Origin: Pseudanabaena sp. lw0831
GTDB lineage: Bacteria; Cyanobacteriota; Cyanobacteriia; Pseudanabaenales; Pseudanabaenaceae
Direction of reading: 5' to 3'
DNA: 63,415 bases
NCBI RefSeq assembly: GCF_016584665.1
Contig: NZ_BBJB01000112.1
Span: 1-63,415, forward strand
Positions within the stretch are counted from its first letter, which is position 1. Every line of letters begins with the position of its first letter. Of the stretch, positions 34,018 through 43,136 are shown in pieces. The notes beneath the pieces were generated by a model. It worked only from the letters and a program-made list of their open reading frames with translations. It made no database searches and was not told where the DNA came from. The translations under genes were made by a program, and so were the position numbers.

Positions 34018-35940
34018 CTATTCAGTCAGTAAACTGTCATCGGCTTGCAAATCACTATCTTCGCTATTATCTGGGACTGACGAAGGCTGAGGAATACTAG
34101 CAAAGTTATTGATATTTGATGGCTTCGCGTTTTTGGGTGGTGTCCCTTCTGGTTTGCTCAATATCTCTTTGATTAAAGCATTCTCAGTTAGAAGTTTGTT
34201 CGATTTCACATACTCCATGACCTGTTCTGGAGTCAACTCGTACTGTTCTAGTTTGTCAGCTAAAGCTTGCAGTGCCAAAAGAGGAACTATTTGCTCTACA
34301 ACCATTGCCACCCACTCACCTCCGTCGTTGAGAAGCTTTAGTGCATAATCCTGAGCCTTTGCTCCCCTGATATCTTCAGTACGAACCATGCAAGCTCTTG
34401 TTTGCTTGAGTTTATTGAACTCTACCAACTTAGATAGAGCGCTAGTTAGTGCATTTCCTGTTTTTTGGATTACAGCAACGCCAATAAATGTAAATGGCCC
34501 ATTTTGATTTTCAGCTTTACGGACTTTAATCTTGAAAGGGACGAGATCGCTATATTTTTTATCTTGCTCTTCAACCAATTCATAAACTCGGAAACCCTCA
34601 ATAACCTCCTCTACTAAAAGTCTAAAAGCCAGATCGAGAGCCTTTGAAATTTTGTCTGAGTCATCAATAATATCGTCTATACGATCATAAACTTCCATCA
34701 TCTGTTCTTTGAAGCATTCGGCAACTCGATTGCTAGTCGAAGGAGTCGGCGCAACAGGAGGGAGATCTGTCACACCAATAATAATTGGTGGTTTTGGTGT
34801 CCAATTTTCTTCACACCAGCGCAAGACTTGACGTGCTGTTGCTCTCTCATTCGCAAAGATTTGTCTTAATTTATCCTCTTGAAAAGGGTAGAAAGAATCG
34901 GGAGAAACAACATCGTGCTGCTTATAGAATTGCTGCAAACGATGCTCGATCAATGCAAGGCTAGACTGTTCGTCAAGAAATTCAAGACGAATTTGATGGT
35001 CAAAACGATCATATGCAGCGCGAGTCTGACTACTGACAAAAGACTGAGCAGATAGAATATCTTCTTCAAGCGTCTGAGGAAACACAGAAAGCAAAATAAC
35101 AATTCGTTTGATATTGTTTCGTAAGTATTTTGCTAAATCAATCACGACTTGAACAAGCGTAAGCATCTGACTATTTGCTTGAGGAGTATCCAACTCATCA
35201 AAACAAAAGACAATAGTTTTATATCTGGTGATTAGATTTAATAGATCGCAAGTGTAGGCAAAAGAATCAGATTCCCGATCTACTGGTAGATTTAAACTCT
35301 TAGCTTCCTCTTCAGATAGTTTCTTGCCTGCAAGCCACATAGCCGCAAATGGAGCAGCTTCTGGCAAAAGTGTCCATAAAATTGCTCTAATCAAGAACAC
35401 ATTTTTTATATCTGGACATTTTTTCGCTATTCCGTTAGTCCAAGTATTGATCTTATTTGGATCTTTTGCGAAGATGCTAGGAAATTGATTTACAAGATGT
35501 TCTACTGAACACGGTGTATTTCCTCTTGCATCAAAGTACATTGCCGCAGCTAGAGCTTGCCATTGGGTGACATTAGGGCAATATTCTCGTTTGAGGCTAT
35601 AGACAAGGGATTGCAAAAATTCTGATTTGATTAGATCAAGGTTGTCATATTCGCCCATGTAAACAAAAAAAGCCTTGTCATTGGCGTTTAGATGGTGATG
35701 CAATCTGGCAAGTAACTGTGTTTTTCCTAGACCACGTTCGCCAATTAATGCCGCCCCCTCTGAAGTTGACTTACCTGCATCAACATCATCAATAAGTTTC
35801 AGCACACTATTAAAAGCATTCTGATTAATTTCTGCTACGCCAGAATAATCGTGACTCCAGACATTATGCTGGGCTGTTACTTTTGCGGAGAATGGATTGA
35901 ATTGTTCAATAAGTTGATTCAAAACTTTAATATCAGTCAT
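34018..35940 (-). CDS. AAA/ORC-CDC6-like ATPase of a putative defence operon
   Basis: The 640-residue protein has Walker A LIGERGLGKTQLLARL (about 65-80) and Walker B TIVFCFDELDTPQ (about 245), with a likely sensor in RIVILLSVFPQT. The ATPase part resembles ORC/CDC6-like or BrxC-like P-loop proteins. The C-terminal ~250 residues are helical and unrecognised. I start at ATG 35940; the GTG at 35952 overlaps the ribosome-binding site AAAGG. It lies between a winged-helix gene and a nuclease gene. Such trios usually belong to defence islands, but I cannot match this one to a named system. Confidence 0.72.
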   Translation of the reverse strand: MTDIKVLNQLIEQFNPFSAKVTAQHNVWSHDYSGVAEINQNAFNSVLKLIDDVDAGKSTSEGAALIGERGLGKTQLLARLHHHLNANDKAFFVYMGEYDNLDLIKSEFLQSLVYSLKREYCPNVTQWQALAAAMYFDARGNTPCSVEHLVNQFPSIFAKDPNKINTWTNGIAKKCPDIKNVFLIRAILWTLLPEAAPFAAMWLAGKKLSEEEAKSLNLPVDRESDSFAYTCDLLNLITRYKTIVFCFDELDTPQANSQMLTLVQVVIDLAKYLRNNIKRIVILLSVFPQTLEEDILSAQSFVSSQTRAAYDRFDHQIRLEFLDEQSSLALIEHRLQQFYKQHDVVSPDSFYPFQEDKLRQIFANERATARQVLRWCEENWTPKPPIIIGVTDLPPVAPTPSTSNRVAECFKEQMMEVYDRIDDIIDDSDKISKALDLAFRLLVEEVIEGFRVYELVEEQDKKYSDLVPFKIKVRKAENQNGPFTFIGVAVIQKTGNALTSALSKLVEFNKLKQTRACMVRTEDIRGAKAQDYALKLLNDGGEWVAMVVEQIVPLLALQALADKLEQYELTPEQVMEYVKSNKLLTENALIKEILSKPEGTPPKNAKPSNINNFASIPQPSSVPDNSEDSDLQADDSLLTE

Positions 35941-35967
35941 TTTTTGTAGCACCTTTTCTTTTATCTC

Positions 35968-36606
35968 TTACTTTGTTTTCTTAGTGGCATAGCATCGCAG
36001 CCCACTAATAGGAGTTGATACCGAATCCTGAAGTTTGTCTGGTGAGCTATCCTCAACGCCACTCTCTTGAAGCAGCAAAATATCATCTGCTTGCATCTTA
36101 ATTAGCCATTCGTTAAACTCTGAGCGAGTTACAAGCTCCCCAATTGAACGGCGAATTTTGTAAATAGGGACAAAGTTATTGTGACTAAACTCAAAATTAA
36201 TCCGATCATAAGCTTCTAAAGCCATAGCCTTAAACTCATCGTAGGTCGAAATTTTAGGCGCGATCGCATCCACACTCACACCTTGATAGTGCCTAAACCA
36301 TCTCAAAGCCGCATTCGCCAACCGACTACCCACCAACTGACCCTCAAACCCAAAATCTGCCGACAGCAAACCCGCCGCCAACTGTTGCAAACCCGCATCC
36401 GTCAACGATAGCTTCGGCACTTTCTTATCCATCGTGAAAGCGATCGCACCACGATCCGCCAGATCATTCAAACTAACCTCATAAACCGCCTTCTTCTCCT
36501 TACCTTTATAGGGGCGCAAAAGCTCACTTTTCTTGACTAGCCCTTGACCATTTCCCAAACCCCACAAATTTAGAAGCAAACGAATCTCTGTATTAACTGT
36601 ACTCAT
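35968..36606 (-). CDS. Winged-helix-like first gene of the putative defence operon
   Basis: The 212-residue protein has an N-terminal segment with winged-helix character: LKKSELLRPYKGKEKK-like basic helix (actual VKKSELLRPYKGKEKKAVYE), then LADRGAIAF and a wing-like KVPKLSLTDAGLQQL. The C-terminal half is helical with ITYDEFK-type acidic helices. No named family is recognised. It is 28 bp upstream of the ATPase gene and probably leads the operon. It may be a DNA-binding adaptor or regulator. Confidence 0.55.
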   Translation of the reverse strand: MSTVNTEIRLLLNLWGLGNGQGLVKKSELLRPYKGKEKKAVYEVSLNDLADRGAIAFTMDKKVPKLSLTDAGLQQLAAGLLSADFGFEGQLVGSRLANAALRWFRHYQGVSVDAIAPKISTYDEFKAMALEAYDRINFEFSHNNFVPIYKIRRSIGELVTRSEFNEWLIKMQADDILLLQESGVEDSSPDKLQDSVSTPISGLRCYATKKTK

Positions 36607-36816
36607 TGTTATTTCTTAGGTTACGAACCCGAACTATGTAGATATCTGCAAGGCAAAAAACAAAACCGAAATCAAGCAATCACACCCACTATTTTTAGGA
36701 TAATACTTTTCTGACCTGTTTTCTAAGTTTTCTAAGACAAGTAGCATTATCGATAGCGCGATCGCCCAAAATAAAGGTAGGATTTTCGATGGATTATTAA
36801 CAACACTGTAACCGTC

Positions 36817-37833
36817 ATGGATCACCCCAAAAACTTGGTGGGCTACTCACAGCCAGCCGAATGGCAACCTCACAGCGCCTGTTGGTTAGCCTTCCCCAGC
36901 CATCGCGACCTGTGGTTAGAAGATCTCGATATCGTCCAAACTGAGTTTGTCGCCCTCGCCAAAGCGATCGCCACATCCGAAAAGCTAGAAATACTGGTAT
37001 TAGAAGAAACTACCACCTTAGCAAAAGAACTTCTCGGTGATTTACCTGTGAGATTCCATCAGATTCCCTTTGGAGACATCTGGATGCGCGATATCACCCC
37101 CATCTACATCAAAAATGCGAATGGAGAACTGGGTGCATTGCATTTTCAATGGAACGGCTGGGGTGGCAAATATCTACTCAAACATGACGATCGCGTAGCC
37201 GAGAATATTCTCCAAACACTAGACATTCCTAAATTTGAATTTGACTGGGTACTCGAAGGTGGTGCGATCGAAGTTGATGGCGAAGGAACTTGCCTTACTA
37301 CTAAGCAATGTTTACTCAATCCCAATCGTAATCCGCACATGGATCAAGATGCAATCGAGTCTGGATTAAAAAATGCCTTAGGAGTAGAAAAGATTCTTTG
37401 GATCGATGAAGGACTGCTCAATGACCATACCGACGGACATATTGACACGATCGCACGTTTCATCGCACCACATACTGTCATGTGTATGCAACCAACCTCA
37501 GAGGACGATCCCAATTATCAAGTTCTCAATCATATTGCGGCACAATTAGAAGCAATGACCGATGCCAAGGGACGGAAATTGGATGTAGTTAAAGTCCCTT
37601 CTCCCAATCTCGTTCTTGATGAAGAAGACGAAATCATGCCCGCTAGTTATCTCAATTTCTATATCTCCAATGACAGCGTGATTATTCCCACCTACGGTTC
37701 TGCTAATGATGAATTAGCAGTAGCAGAAATCGCTAGGCATTTCCCAAATCGCAAAGCGATAGGGCTACCAGCAAAACATATTCTCCTAGGCGGTGGCGCA
37801 TTCCATTGCATTACCTGTCATCAACCCAAATAG
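36817..37833 (+). CDS. aguA: Agmatine deiminase
   Basis: A 338-residue enzyme that converts agmatine to N-carbamoylputrescine and ammonia in polyamine synthesis. Family blocks are PAEWQPHSACWLAFPSH at the N-terminus, GDIWMRDITPIY (about 88), LEGGAIEVDGEGTCLTT (about 147), NDHTDGHIDTIARF (about 204) and the catalytic cysteine in LLGGGAFHCITCHQP at the end. The start is ATG 36817, divergent from the defence operon. Its stop TAG is the first triplet of a 15-bp palindrome. Confidence 0.94.
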   Translation: MDHPKNLVGYSQPAEWQPHSACWLAFPSHRDLWLEDLDIVQTEFVALAKAIATSEKLEILVLEETTTLAKELLGDLPVRFHQIPFGDIWMRDITPIYIKNANGELGALHFQWNGWGGKYLLKHDDRVAENILQTLDIPKFEFDWVLEGGAIEVDGEGTCLTTKQCLLNPNRNPHMDQDAIESGLKNALGVEKILWIDEGLLNDHTDGHIDTIARFIAPHTVMCMQPTSEDDPNYQVLNHIAAQLEAMTDAKGRKLDVVKVPSPNLVLDEEDEIMPASYLNFYISNDSVIIPTYGSANDELAVAEIARHFPNRKAIGLPAKHILLGGGAFHCITCHQPK

Positions 37834-37863
37834 AAAATTCGGCGCTTCGCGCCGAATTTTCTA
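37831..37863. terminator. 15-bp palindrome including the aguA stop
   Basis: Arms 37831-37845 and 37849-37863 pair perfectly around TTC (core GGCGC-TTC-GCGCC). The stop TAG begins the left arm. Confidence 0.8.
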
Positions 37864-37888
37864 TGATTTTCTTAAGAGCGCAATAACT

Positions 37889-38836
37889 ATGTCATGGATA
37901 GAATTGAATCTAGATACCACTAATGAAGCCGTGGATTGGGTTTGCACATTACTCGCCAATGCGATCGCAGCCGAAGATATGCATATTAGCGAATATAGAG
38001 ATCCTCCAGCTAAATGGACATTCACGATTCAAATGTACCTGCCTGAAGACACCCAAATCTATCAACGCATAGAGACAATCGCTTCTATCCTCAAGCCACT
38101 CCATCGCACAGGGCTAACTACTGAATTACAAACTTTTGTAGTTGATCGGAAGCCTCCTAAAATAGAACAGAATCTCGAAAATTCTTTAATTCGGCATATA
38201 GGCGATCGCTTTGTAATTCTATCTGCTGACTCCGATTATCAAACTAGCAATTCCCAAGAGATTGTTCTCCGCCTCCAAAATAGTCTCGCCTTTGGCAGTG
38301 GTCTCCATCCCGCTACCATCCTTAGTTTGCAACTAATAGAACGGTACACCCAGCCATCATTTTATGCCCTCGATCTTGGCTCAGGCTCAGGAATCTTAAG
38401 CGTGGCTCTAGCAAAACTTGGTGCAAACGTCTTAGCGATCGATAACGATCGCATTGCGGTATCCGCCACTCAAGACGCAGTGGAACGTAACCAAGTCTCG
38501 TCACAGGTCACAGTTACAGAAGCAAGTCTAGGCAGTGCTAGCCAATTAGGGCATTGGATGGGCGGTGATAGCATTGAGTCAGTCACCGAAATCAAGGCTA
38601 ATGGACAGTTCGATCTAATCGTGGCAAATATTTTTGCGCGAGTGCATATTTCTCTCGCCGCCGAATTTTACAAAGCTTTACGCAATACTTCTACACATTC
38701 AGGAATCTTAATCACCGCAGGTTATACCAACGATCGCGAAGAAGATGTAACTTCAGCAATGATTGAGGCGGGTTTTAGAGTATGCGATCGCGCTCAAATT
38801 GACGAATGGATCGCGATCGCATATCACACTTTTTAG
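37889..38836 (+). CDS. prmA: Ribosomal protein L11 methyltransferase
   Basis: SAM-dependent methyltransferase that trimethylates L11. The 315-residue product from ATG 37889 (MSWIELNLDT) has an N-terminal substrate domain, the FGSGLHPATILSLQ block (about 130), the SAM motif LDLGSGSGILSVALAKLGA (about 158) and VANIFARVHISLAAEF (about 245). The longer frame to 37793 overlaps aguA and is not likely. Confidence 0.92.
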   Translation: MSWIELNLDTTNEAVDWVCTLLANAIAAEDMHISEYRDPPAKWTFTIQMYLPEDTQIYQRIETIASILKPLHRTGLTTELQTFVVDRKPPKIEQNLENSLIRHIGDRFVILSADSDYQTSNSQEIVLRLQNSLAFGSGLHPATILSLQLIERYTQPSFYALDLGSGSGILSVALAKLGANVLAIDNDRIAVSATQDAVERNQVSSQVTVTEASLGSASQLGHWMGGDSIESVTEIKANGQFDLIVANIFARVHISLAAEFYKALRNTSTHSGILITAGYTNDREEDVTSAMIEAGFRVCDRAQIDEWIAIAYHTF

Positions 38837-38934
38837 AAATATTATTGCTGGTTAATAAAATTTGAATGTAAAATTAGATTTTTGCAATACAGGTTTTAAT
38901 AAGATCTGAAGTAAACATCAACTTAAAAGGCATC

Positions 38935-39258
38935 ATGAACTATCTAAAAGTGTTACCAATCTTGAGTATTTTTGCCTTTCCTGCTATGGCTATGGCACAA
39001 TATCCGATCATTTTTAATCATGTAAAATATATTTCTATTAGCCAAGATGCTTGTATCAGAAGAGCAGAGATAGCCGCCAAAGACTCTGGCTTTGATCGCA
39101 ACTTTGAACCCCTTGCTAACGGAGCATTTGGAGTCAATGGCAACTACAGTGTATCAATACGCTGTGAAGCGAAACGAGGAGTTGTTTTCTTTGCTGTAGC
39201 GGGACCAAATAATCAAACCTCTAGTAACCTCGTTAAAAGGGTGCAAAAGGCTTTTTAA
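38935..39258 (+). CDS. Small exported protein of unknown function
   Basis: A 107-residue protein with a signal peptide (VLPILSIFAFPAMAMAQ) and a small mature domain with two cysteines (DACIRRAEIAAKDSGF and SIRCEAKRG) that could form a disulfide. No family recognised. A long palindrome follows. Confidence 0.65.
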   Translation: MNYLKVLPILSIFAFPAMAMAQYPIIFNHVKYISISQDACIRRAEIAAKDSGFDRNFEPLANGAFGVNGNYSVSIRCEAKRGVVFFAVAGPNNQTSSNLVKRVQKAF

Positions 39259-39292
39259 ATCCTCTACTTCTCTAAATGATCGCAATATGTAG

Positions 39293-39355
39293 CAAATCAA
39301 AACAAAAAAAGAAAGGTGGCGCTTCGCGCCACCTTTCTTTTTTTGTTTTGATTTG
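39293..39355. terminator. 30-bp perfect palindrome
   Basis: Arms 39293-39322 and 39326-39355 pair perfectly around TTC, with core GGTGGCGC-TTC-GCGCCACC and A/T-rich ends that give a T-tract on both strands. Confidence 0.85.
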
Positions 39356-39588
39356 TCCTAAGTAAAACTTGCATTGCTATATTTGATCGAGTTCAATTGT
39401 AATTGAACGTAACAATTGCCCAAACATGGCTCAATACAAAAGATAGACTAAAGACCGATAATAGTAATAAATTGAGCTAGTAGCGATCGCTACCAACTCA
39501 ACTTATGTCTTGACGCTTACTAATACCAGTTTAAAAATAGTTGGCGCTATTTCTAAATTTTAAATCACACGGAGGAGTTGGAAAGTAT
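39356..39588. other. Non-genic rest of the 39259-39588 gap
   Basis: No supported gene. It has one HIP1 site and an A+T-rich leader with GGAGGAG just before the next small gene. Confidence 0.55.
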
Positions 39589-39816
39589 ATGGTGTATACC
39601 CCTTTGATTGGTTTCACTCTATTTGTCATCCTGTTTTTAGGAGCAGCATTTACTCTAAGTTATTTCTGGTGGGCCGATCGCTACAAAACTCCAGAAGTCA
39701 TTGCCGCAGAAGTCATGCAGTTCTCAGAGCAATTTACCAGCGCTTTGTCAGTTTTTGCCGTTGGAATGCTCGCCTTTGGCATCATGCTAATATTCCTAAA
39801 TTTTTCCATCAAATAA
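39589..39816 (+). CDS. Small two-segment membrane protein
   Basis: A 75-residue protein starting at ATG 39589, with GGAGGAG about 12 bases upstream. It has two hydrophobic segments (LIGFTLFVILFLGAAFTL and ALSVFAVGMLAFGIMLIF) separated by a charged loop (WWADRYKTPEVIAAE). No family recognised. Confidence 0.6.
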   Translation: MVYTPLIGFTLFVILFLGAAFTLSYFWWADRYKTPEVIAAEVMQFSEQFTSALSVFAVGMLAFGIMLIFLNFSIK

Positions 39817-39817
39817 A

Positions 39818-39900
39818 AAAGGGGCGTGCAATGCACGCTCCTTTAAAACCCAAAGAGTATGAGGTGGCACTTTGCGACACCTCACGCTCTTTAGGTTTTA
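39818..39900. terminator. Two adjacent hairpins
   Basis: Hairpin 1 (39818-39844) is GC-rich around GCGTGCA. Hairpin 2 (39844-39900) has long imperfect arms beginning TTAAAACCCAAAGAG. They follow the small membrane protein gene. Confidence 0.65.
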
Positions 39901-39964
39901 AAGCAATTTCCAATCAAACGAACCAAAAAAAATTTGCTTCGGATTTGAGCGCAACATGCTGTAA

Positions 39965-40315
39965 TTATAAAAATCCTACGGCTCCGCCTAGCAAAATACT
40001 CATCAAAGCGATCGCCACAGGATGAATCACTAAAGCCCAAATACTCGGAATTTTAATCCCTTCACAAAGTGGAAATATTAAACGCGCGATCGCAGCATTA
40101 ATCATCAAAAAGCAAATCACCCATAGGGGAATCCATCGCAAATTCAACCCTACTAATGCAATCCAAACAAAAATATTCGCGATCGCAACCAGCCCCACAC
40201 CCTGCACCCATGCTTTTCCAGATTCAATTGGGTGATTAGGCGACATCCATACTAGCCCCATCCATGTTAAGGCTGCCAACAAACCGCAGGCGATCGCATC
40301 GAAAAAAAAGTGCAT
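39965..40315 (-). CDS. Four-segment membrane protein of unknown function
   Basis: A 116-residue protein with four predicted membrane segments (ACGLLAALTWMGLVWM, VGLVAIANIFVWIALVGL, WVICFLMINAAIARLIF, IHPVAIALMSILLGGAVGF). No family recognised. A palindrome lies just beyond its start, between it and the SPOR gene stop. Confidence 0.6.
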   Translation of the reverse strand: MHFFFDAIACGLLAALTWMGLVWMSPNHPIESGKAWVQGVGLVAIANIFVWIALVGLNLRWIPLWVICFLMINAAIARLIFPLCEGIKIPSIWALVIHPVAIALMSILLGGAVGFL

Positions 40316-40344
40316 ATATTTTTGCGTCTCGCGAGTAACTTCTC

Positions 40345-40389
40345 ATTGCTAGCATTGTGTAGCGCTTTGCGCTACACAATGCTAGCAAT
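40345..40389. terminator. 21-bp perfect palindrome
   Basis: Arms 40345-40365 and 40369-40389 pair around TTT (core TAGCGC-TTT-GCGCTA). It lies just beyond the stop of the SPOR gene on the minus strand. Confidence 0.8.
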
Positions 40390-40391
40390 TT

Positions 40392-41942
40392 TTATTCAAT
40401 TCTGGCAGGAATACCCTGACGACGCAATTGCTCAATTCGTTGTTGAGCCGCATTAGCATCCCGATAAGAGCCAACTTGTACTTGTCCGTCACTAGGGCGC
40501 ACATAAGCATCTCGCTCAACTTGCTGAGCACTTGCTGCATAGCTATTCTCAACAACTACACGATAGCTGCTACTTGGTGCGGGAGCCGTCGCAGAAGACG
40601 ATGACAAAGGTGCAGCATACTTCACAGCCGTATTGCTACGCGGAGTAACATAAACAGTCGTCGGCGCAGGGTTTGTGTCATTACGACTTGTGTTTGTGGA
40701 AGTCGATTTAGCTGTACTTGGAGAACTATTGACTTTGCTAGTTGTAGGGCGAGGAGCAGGTGGATTATAAGAGGGCGCAGGAGCCGAATCGTAATTTCTG
40801 CTAGGAGCAGCATTATAGCTACGCTCTGCAGGTGCTGGGGCTAAAGCAGCAGGCAGTGGAGCAACTGAAATGGGCGGCAATGCAGTTGACGGCACTGTTC
40901 TCAAGGTTGTATTAGGAACAAAGGCGCTATTTGGAGCGAATAAACTTGATGCTTTTGTTGATGGTTTAGTTAATGGATTTTTGGTTGATACCGCAGGATT
41001 GGTTAACGATTTATTACTATTTGATAATGCAGATTTATCACCAGCAAATGGCACAAAAGATAATCCTGTATCATTGGCTTTTTGCTGCTGGTTTTGTAAA
41101 TTAATATCACTACCTAAGTCTGAGTTTTTAACATCATTTTGGGCAGATTTTGGGCGTGATTCAGGTTTAAAAAGTTTCATCACCCCAGATGGATCGACCA
41201 TCAAATAGCCGATCGCGGCACTAGAACAAAGCAACAATAATAGTGAAATAATCCCCACGGGATTCATTAAACTGCGTAGGGCACTTTTTTCGTTTGGTGC
41301 ATTAGGAATCGGGTATGCAGACTCTTCCTCAACGTTTTCCTGAGAGGAATCTGCATAATCATTGGCAAAACTTTGCAAAATATCATCATCATCGGGTTCA
41401 GGTGCTCTTGCCATCGTCGGCGAAGTCAGCCCGCTTGCCTCACCATAGCCATTCATGTCTTGAGCATAGGGTAAATCTTGCTCAAAACCAGTGCCATTCA
41501 AACTTTCAAGGCTATGGAGAGTTTCTAGCCCTTTAAAGTTATGTAGCTCGGCTGCTGAAATATTAATCGATGGATTTGCTAGTAACCCTGTCCCCATTGG
41601 TGGCATTACAGGCATTTGGATTGTCCGCCGATCGCTAGTAGTTGGATCGGCGATTGGGGCAATCGGTGAGAGCGCGTCGGACAAACTTGGTGATGTCCAG
41701 ATCGACTGAGTTGAGACAGCACGAGGTCGGAAAGGATTGAGGTATGAGATAGTTTGACCGTTGTCTTGCCAATGGCGATAACGATCTAGCTCGTCATTGA
41801 GGCTCGCATCCAAACCAGCCAACGCTGTTTGCAAGACTGAAGACTGAGCGATCGCAGGCAAAAAATCAGTCTCTGCGTCAGTACCCCTTGGGTTGTATGT
41901 TCTGGAAATAGTTGGAGAGATGGTGGGACTCAATGTTTGCAT
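40392..41942 (-). CDS. SPOR-domain single-pass membrane protein
   Basis: The 516-residue protein has a cytoplasmic N-terminal ~230 residues, a membrane segment (IISLLLLLCSSAAIGYLMV, about 232), a long Pro/Ala/Ser/Thr-rich linker and a C-terminal SPOR-like end (DGQVQVGSYRDANAAQQRI, about 485-516). SPOR domains bind denuded septal peptidoglycan, so a role at the division site is plausible. The SPOR part is short and may be partial. It is downstream of the sigma-like gene (10 bp gap), probably one operon. Confidence 0.72.
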   Translation of the reverse strand: MQTLSPTISPTISRTYNPRGTDAETDFLPAIAQSSVLQTALAGLDASLNDELDRYRHWQDNGQTISYLNPFRPRAVSTQSIWTSPSLSDALSPIAPIADPTTSDRRTIQMPVMPPMGTGLLANPSINISAAELHNFKGLETLHSLESLNGTGFEQDLPYAQDMNGYGEASGLTSPTMARAPEPDDDDILQSFANDYADSSQENVEEESAYPIPNAPNEKSALRSLMNPVGIISLLLLLCSSAAIGYLMVDPSGVMKLFKPESRPKSAQNDVKNSDLGSDINLQNQQQKANDTGLSFVPFAGDKSALSNSNKSLTNPAVSTKNPLTKPSTKASSLFAPNSAFVPNTTLRTVPSTALPPISVAPLPAALAPAPAERSYNAAPSRNYDSAPAPSYNPPAPRPTTSKVNSSPSTAKSTSTNTSRNDTNPAPTTVYVTPRSNTAVKYAAPLSSSSATAPAPSSSYRVVVENSYAASAQQVERDAYVRPSDGQVQVGSYRDANAAQQRIEQLRRQGIPARIE

Positions 41943-41952
41943 AATCTTTACC

Positions 41953-42579
41953 TCAGGCAGTAACGGCGGTTTGAGCTAGGTAAATGTCTCGGATATCTTC
42001 GGGAAGGGCATCTTCTAGAGCATGATAGGCCCTGACTAGAAGCTGTTTAACATCACTAGCAGAGATGTTTTCACCTTCAGCATGTAGGTAAGCTGCGATG
42101 CGCGTATGACTCCACTGAAAAGTTTGAGACAACAATAGTATCAGACGTAGGTTACCAGCCATTTGATTTAGCGCTTGATTAAGGTAGCACCAAAATACTG
42201 GCGGCGTATCTTTAAGTGAATATTGGATCTCTTCAACAGGTGGGACTTCAGCACGATTAATCATCATTGCCGCAATATTAATCAACCAACTCTGCAAGGA
42301 TAGGCGAGGTGTATTCGCACGCAAGTCTAGCACTCGCATCTCGTGGTAGATATATTCCCAAGTTTTCACAAATAAGTAGTCTGATTGCACAGGCGATCTT
42401 GTTGCTGTACCAATTAAGGTATAAAGCACTTGTCCATAGCGACAAAAAATCGCCGCAAAAAACTGACCCTCTTCAGGATGTCTTTGAAATAGCGTCACGA
42501 GTTCGCGATCGCTCTTCTGGAAAAGCGCCTGAATCTTTGGGTGATGAATTTCGGGAAGGGGGGGAAGCTGCACGGTCAC
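41953..42579 (-). CDS. Divergent sigma-70-like (ECF-type) protein
   Basis: The 208-residue protein has the size and helical plan of an ECF sigma factor: a region-2-like part (ELVTLFQRHPEEGQFFAAIF, then YGQVLYTLIG and YLFVKTWEYIYHEMRVLD) and a region-4-like part near the C-terminus (LILLLSQTFQWSHTRIAAYL and ISASDVKQLLVRAYHALEDA). The match is weak and the region-2 DNA contacts are not clear. It lies directly upstream of the SPOR membrane protein. It may be a regulator or a protein adapted to another role. Confidence 0.5.
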   Translation of the reverse strand: MTVQLPPLPEIHHPKIQALFQKSDRELVTLFQRHPEEGQFFAAIFCRYGQVLYTLIGTATRSPVQSDYLFVKTWEYIYHEMRVLDLRANTPRLSLQSWLINIAAMMINRAEVPPVEEIQYSLKDTPPVFWCYLNQALNQMAGNLRLILLLSQTFQWSHTRIAAYLHAEGENISASDVKQLLVRAYHALEDALPEDIRDIYLAQTAVTA

Positions 42580-42887
42580 GGCTATTGCTAGCTCACTTTT
42601 TTAGTTTTCAAAATTGATGCACACATACTAGCAGCAAAGTATGATAATGCAACCCGTAGTTCGTACTAATTGTTTTTTAGCACCGCAATTACAGCGCTTT
42701 GCGCTCAAACCCAAACCAAGAAAATTTTTAAAAGTGTTGCTTTGCAACACTTTTAAAAATTTTCTTGGTTTGGGTTTAATTGGTAATTCCTGTAAATGAG
42801 AATAAGCGCTTCGTGTCTCTAGTTTTGGGCTTGGATTTTGGTATTCTAAAAGATAACTTCCGCCCCAAAATTATGGAATAGCTTGCT
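42580..42887. other. Divergent gap with a 34-bp palindrome
   Basis: It contains the palindrome at 42707-42777 and a smaller one (AGCGCTTTGCGCT, 42693-42705). No gene is supported in the remainder. Confidence 0.6.
42707..42777. repeat. 34-bp perfect palindrome
   Basis: Arms 42707-42740 and 42744-42777 pair without mismatch around TTT, with core GTGTTGC-TTT-GCAACAC. It lies between two divergent genes, so it is not a simple terminator. Confidence 0.85.
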
Positions 42888-43136
42888 ATGCTCACAAGTT
42901 TTGAAGGTTTATACCGTAACGGTCAAATCAAGATCGGCGATCTACCCACAGGTATCCCCGATGGCACAAGAGTTATCGTCACGTTCCTGAATTCAGGTGG
43001 GATTGATTTAGAATCCCTCGGCATTAATAAGGCAGATGCACAGATATTGCGATCCAGTTTACTGACCTTTGCTGAAGAGTGGGACAGCCCCGAAATGAGT
43101 ATTTACGATAATTACGATGCTGTCAAAAAACGTTAA
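42888..43136 (+). CDS. Antitoxin partner of the MazF-like toxin
   Basis: The 82-residue protein begins LTSFEGLYRNGQIKIGDLP, a small beta-rich N-terminus as in AF2212-like antitoxins, and ends with an acidic segment (EEWDSPEMSIYDNYDAVKKR). It overlaps the toxin gene by 20 bp. The family is inferred from N-terminal pattern and position. Confidence 0.75.
   Translation: MLTSFEGLYRNGQIKIGDLPTGIPDGTRVIVTFLNSGGIDLESLGINKADAQILRSSLLTFAEEWDSPEMSIYDNYDAVKKR

Noticed and set aside
40870-41208. Plus-strand open frame opposite the SPOR gene
   Set aside because: Antisense shadow of the repetitive Ser/Pro-rich linker of the real gene.
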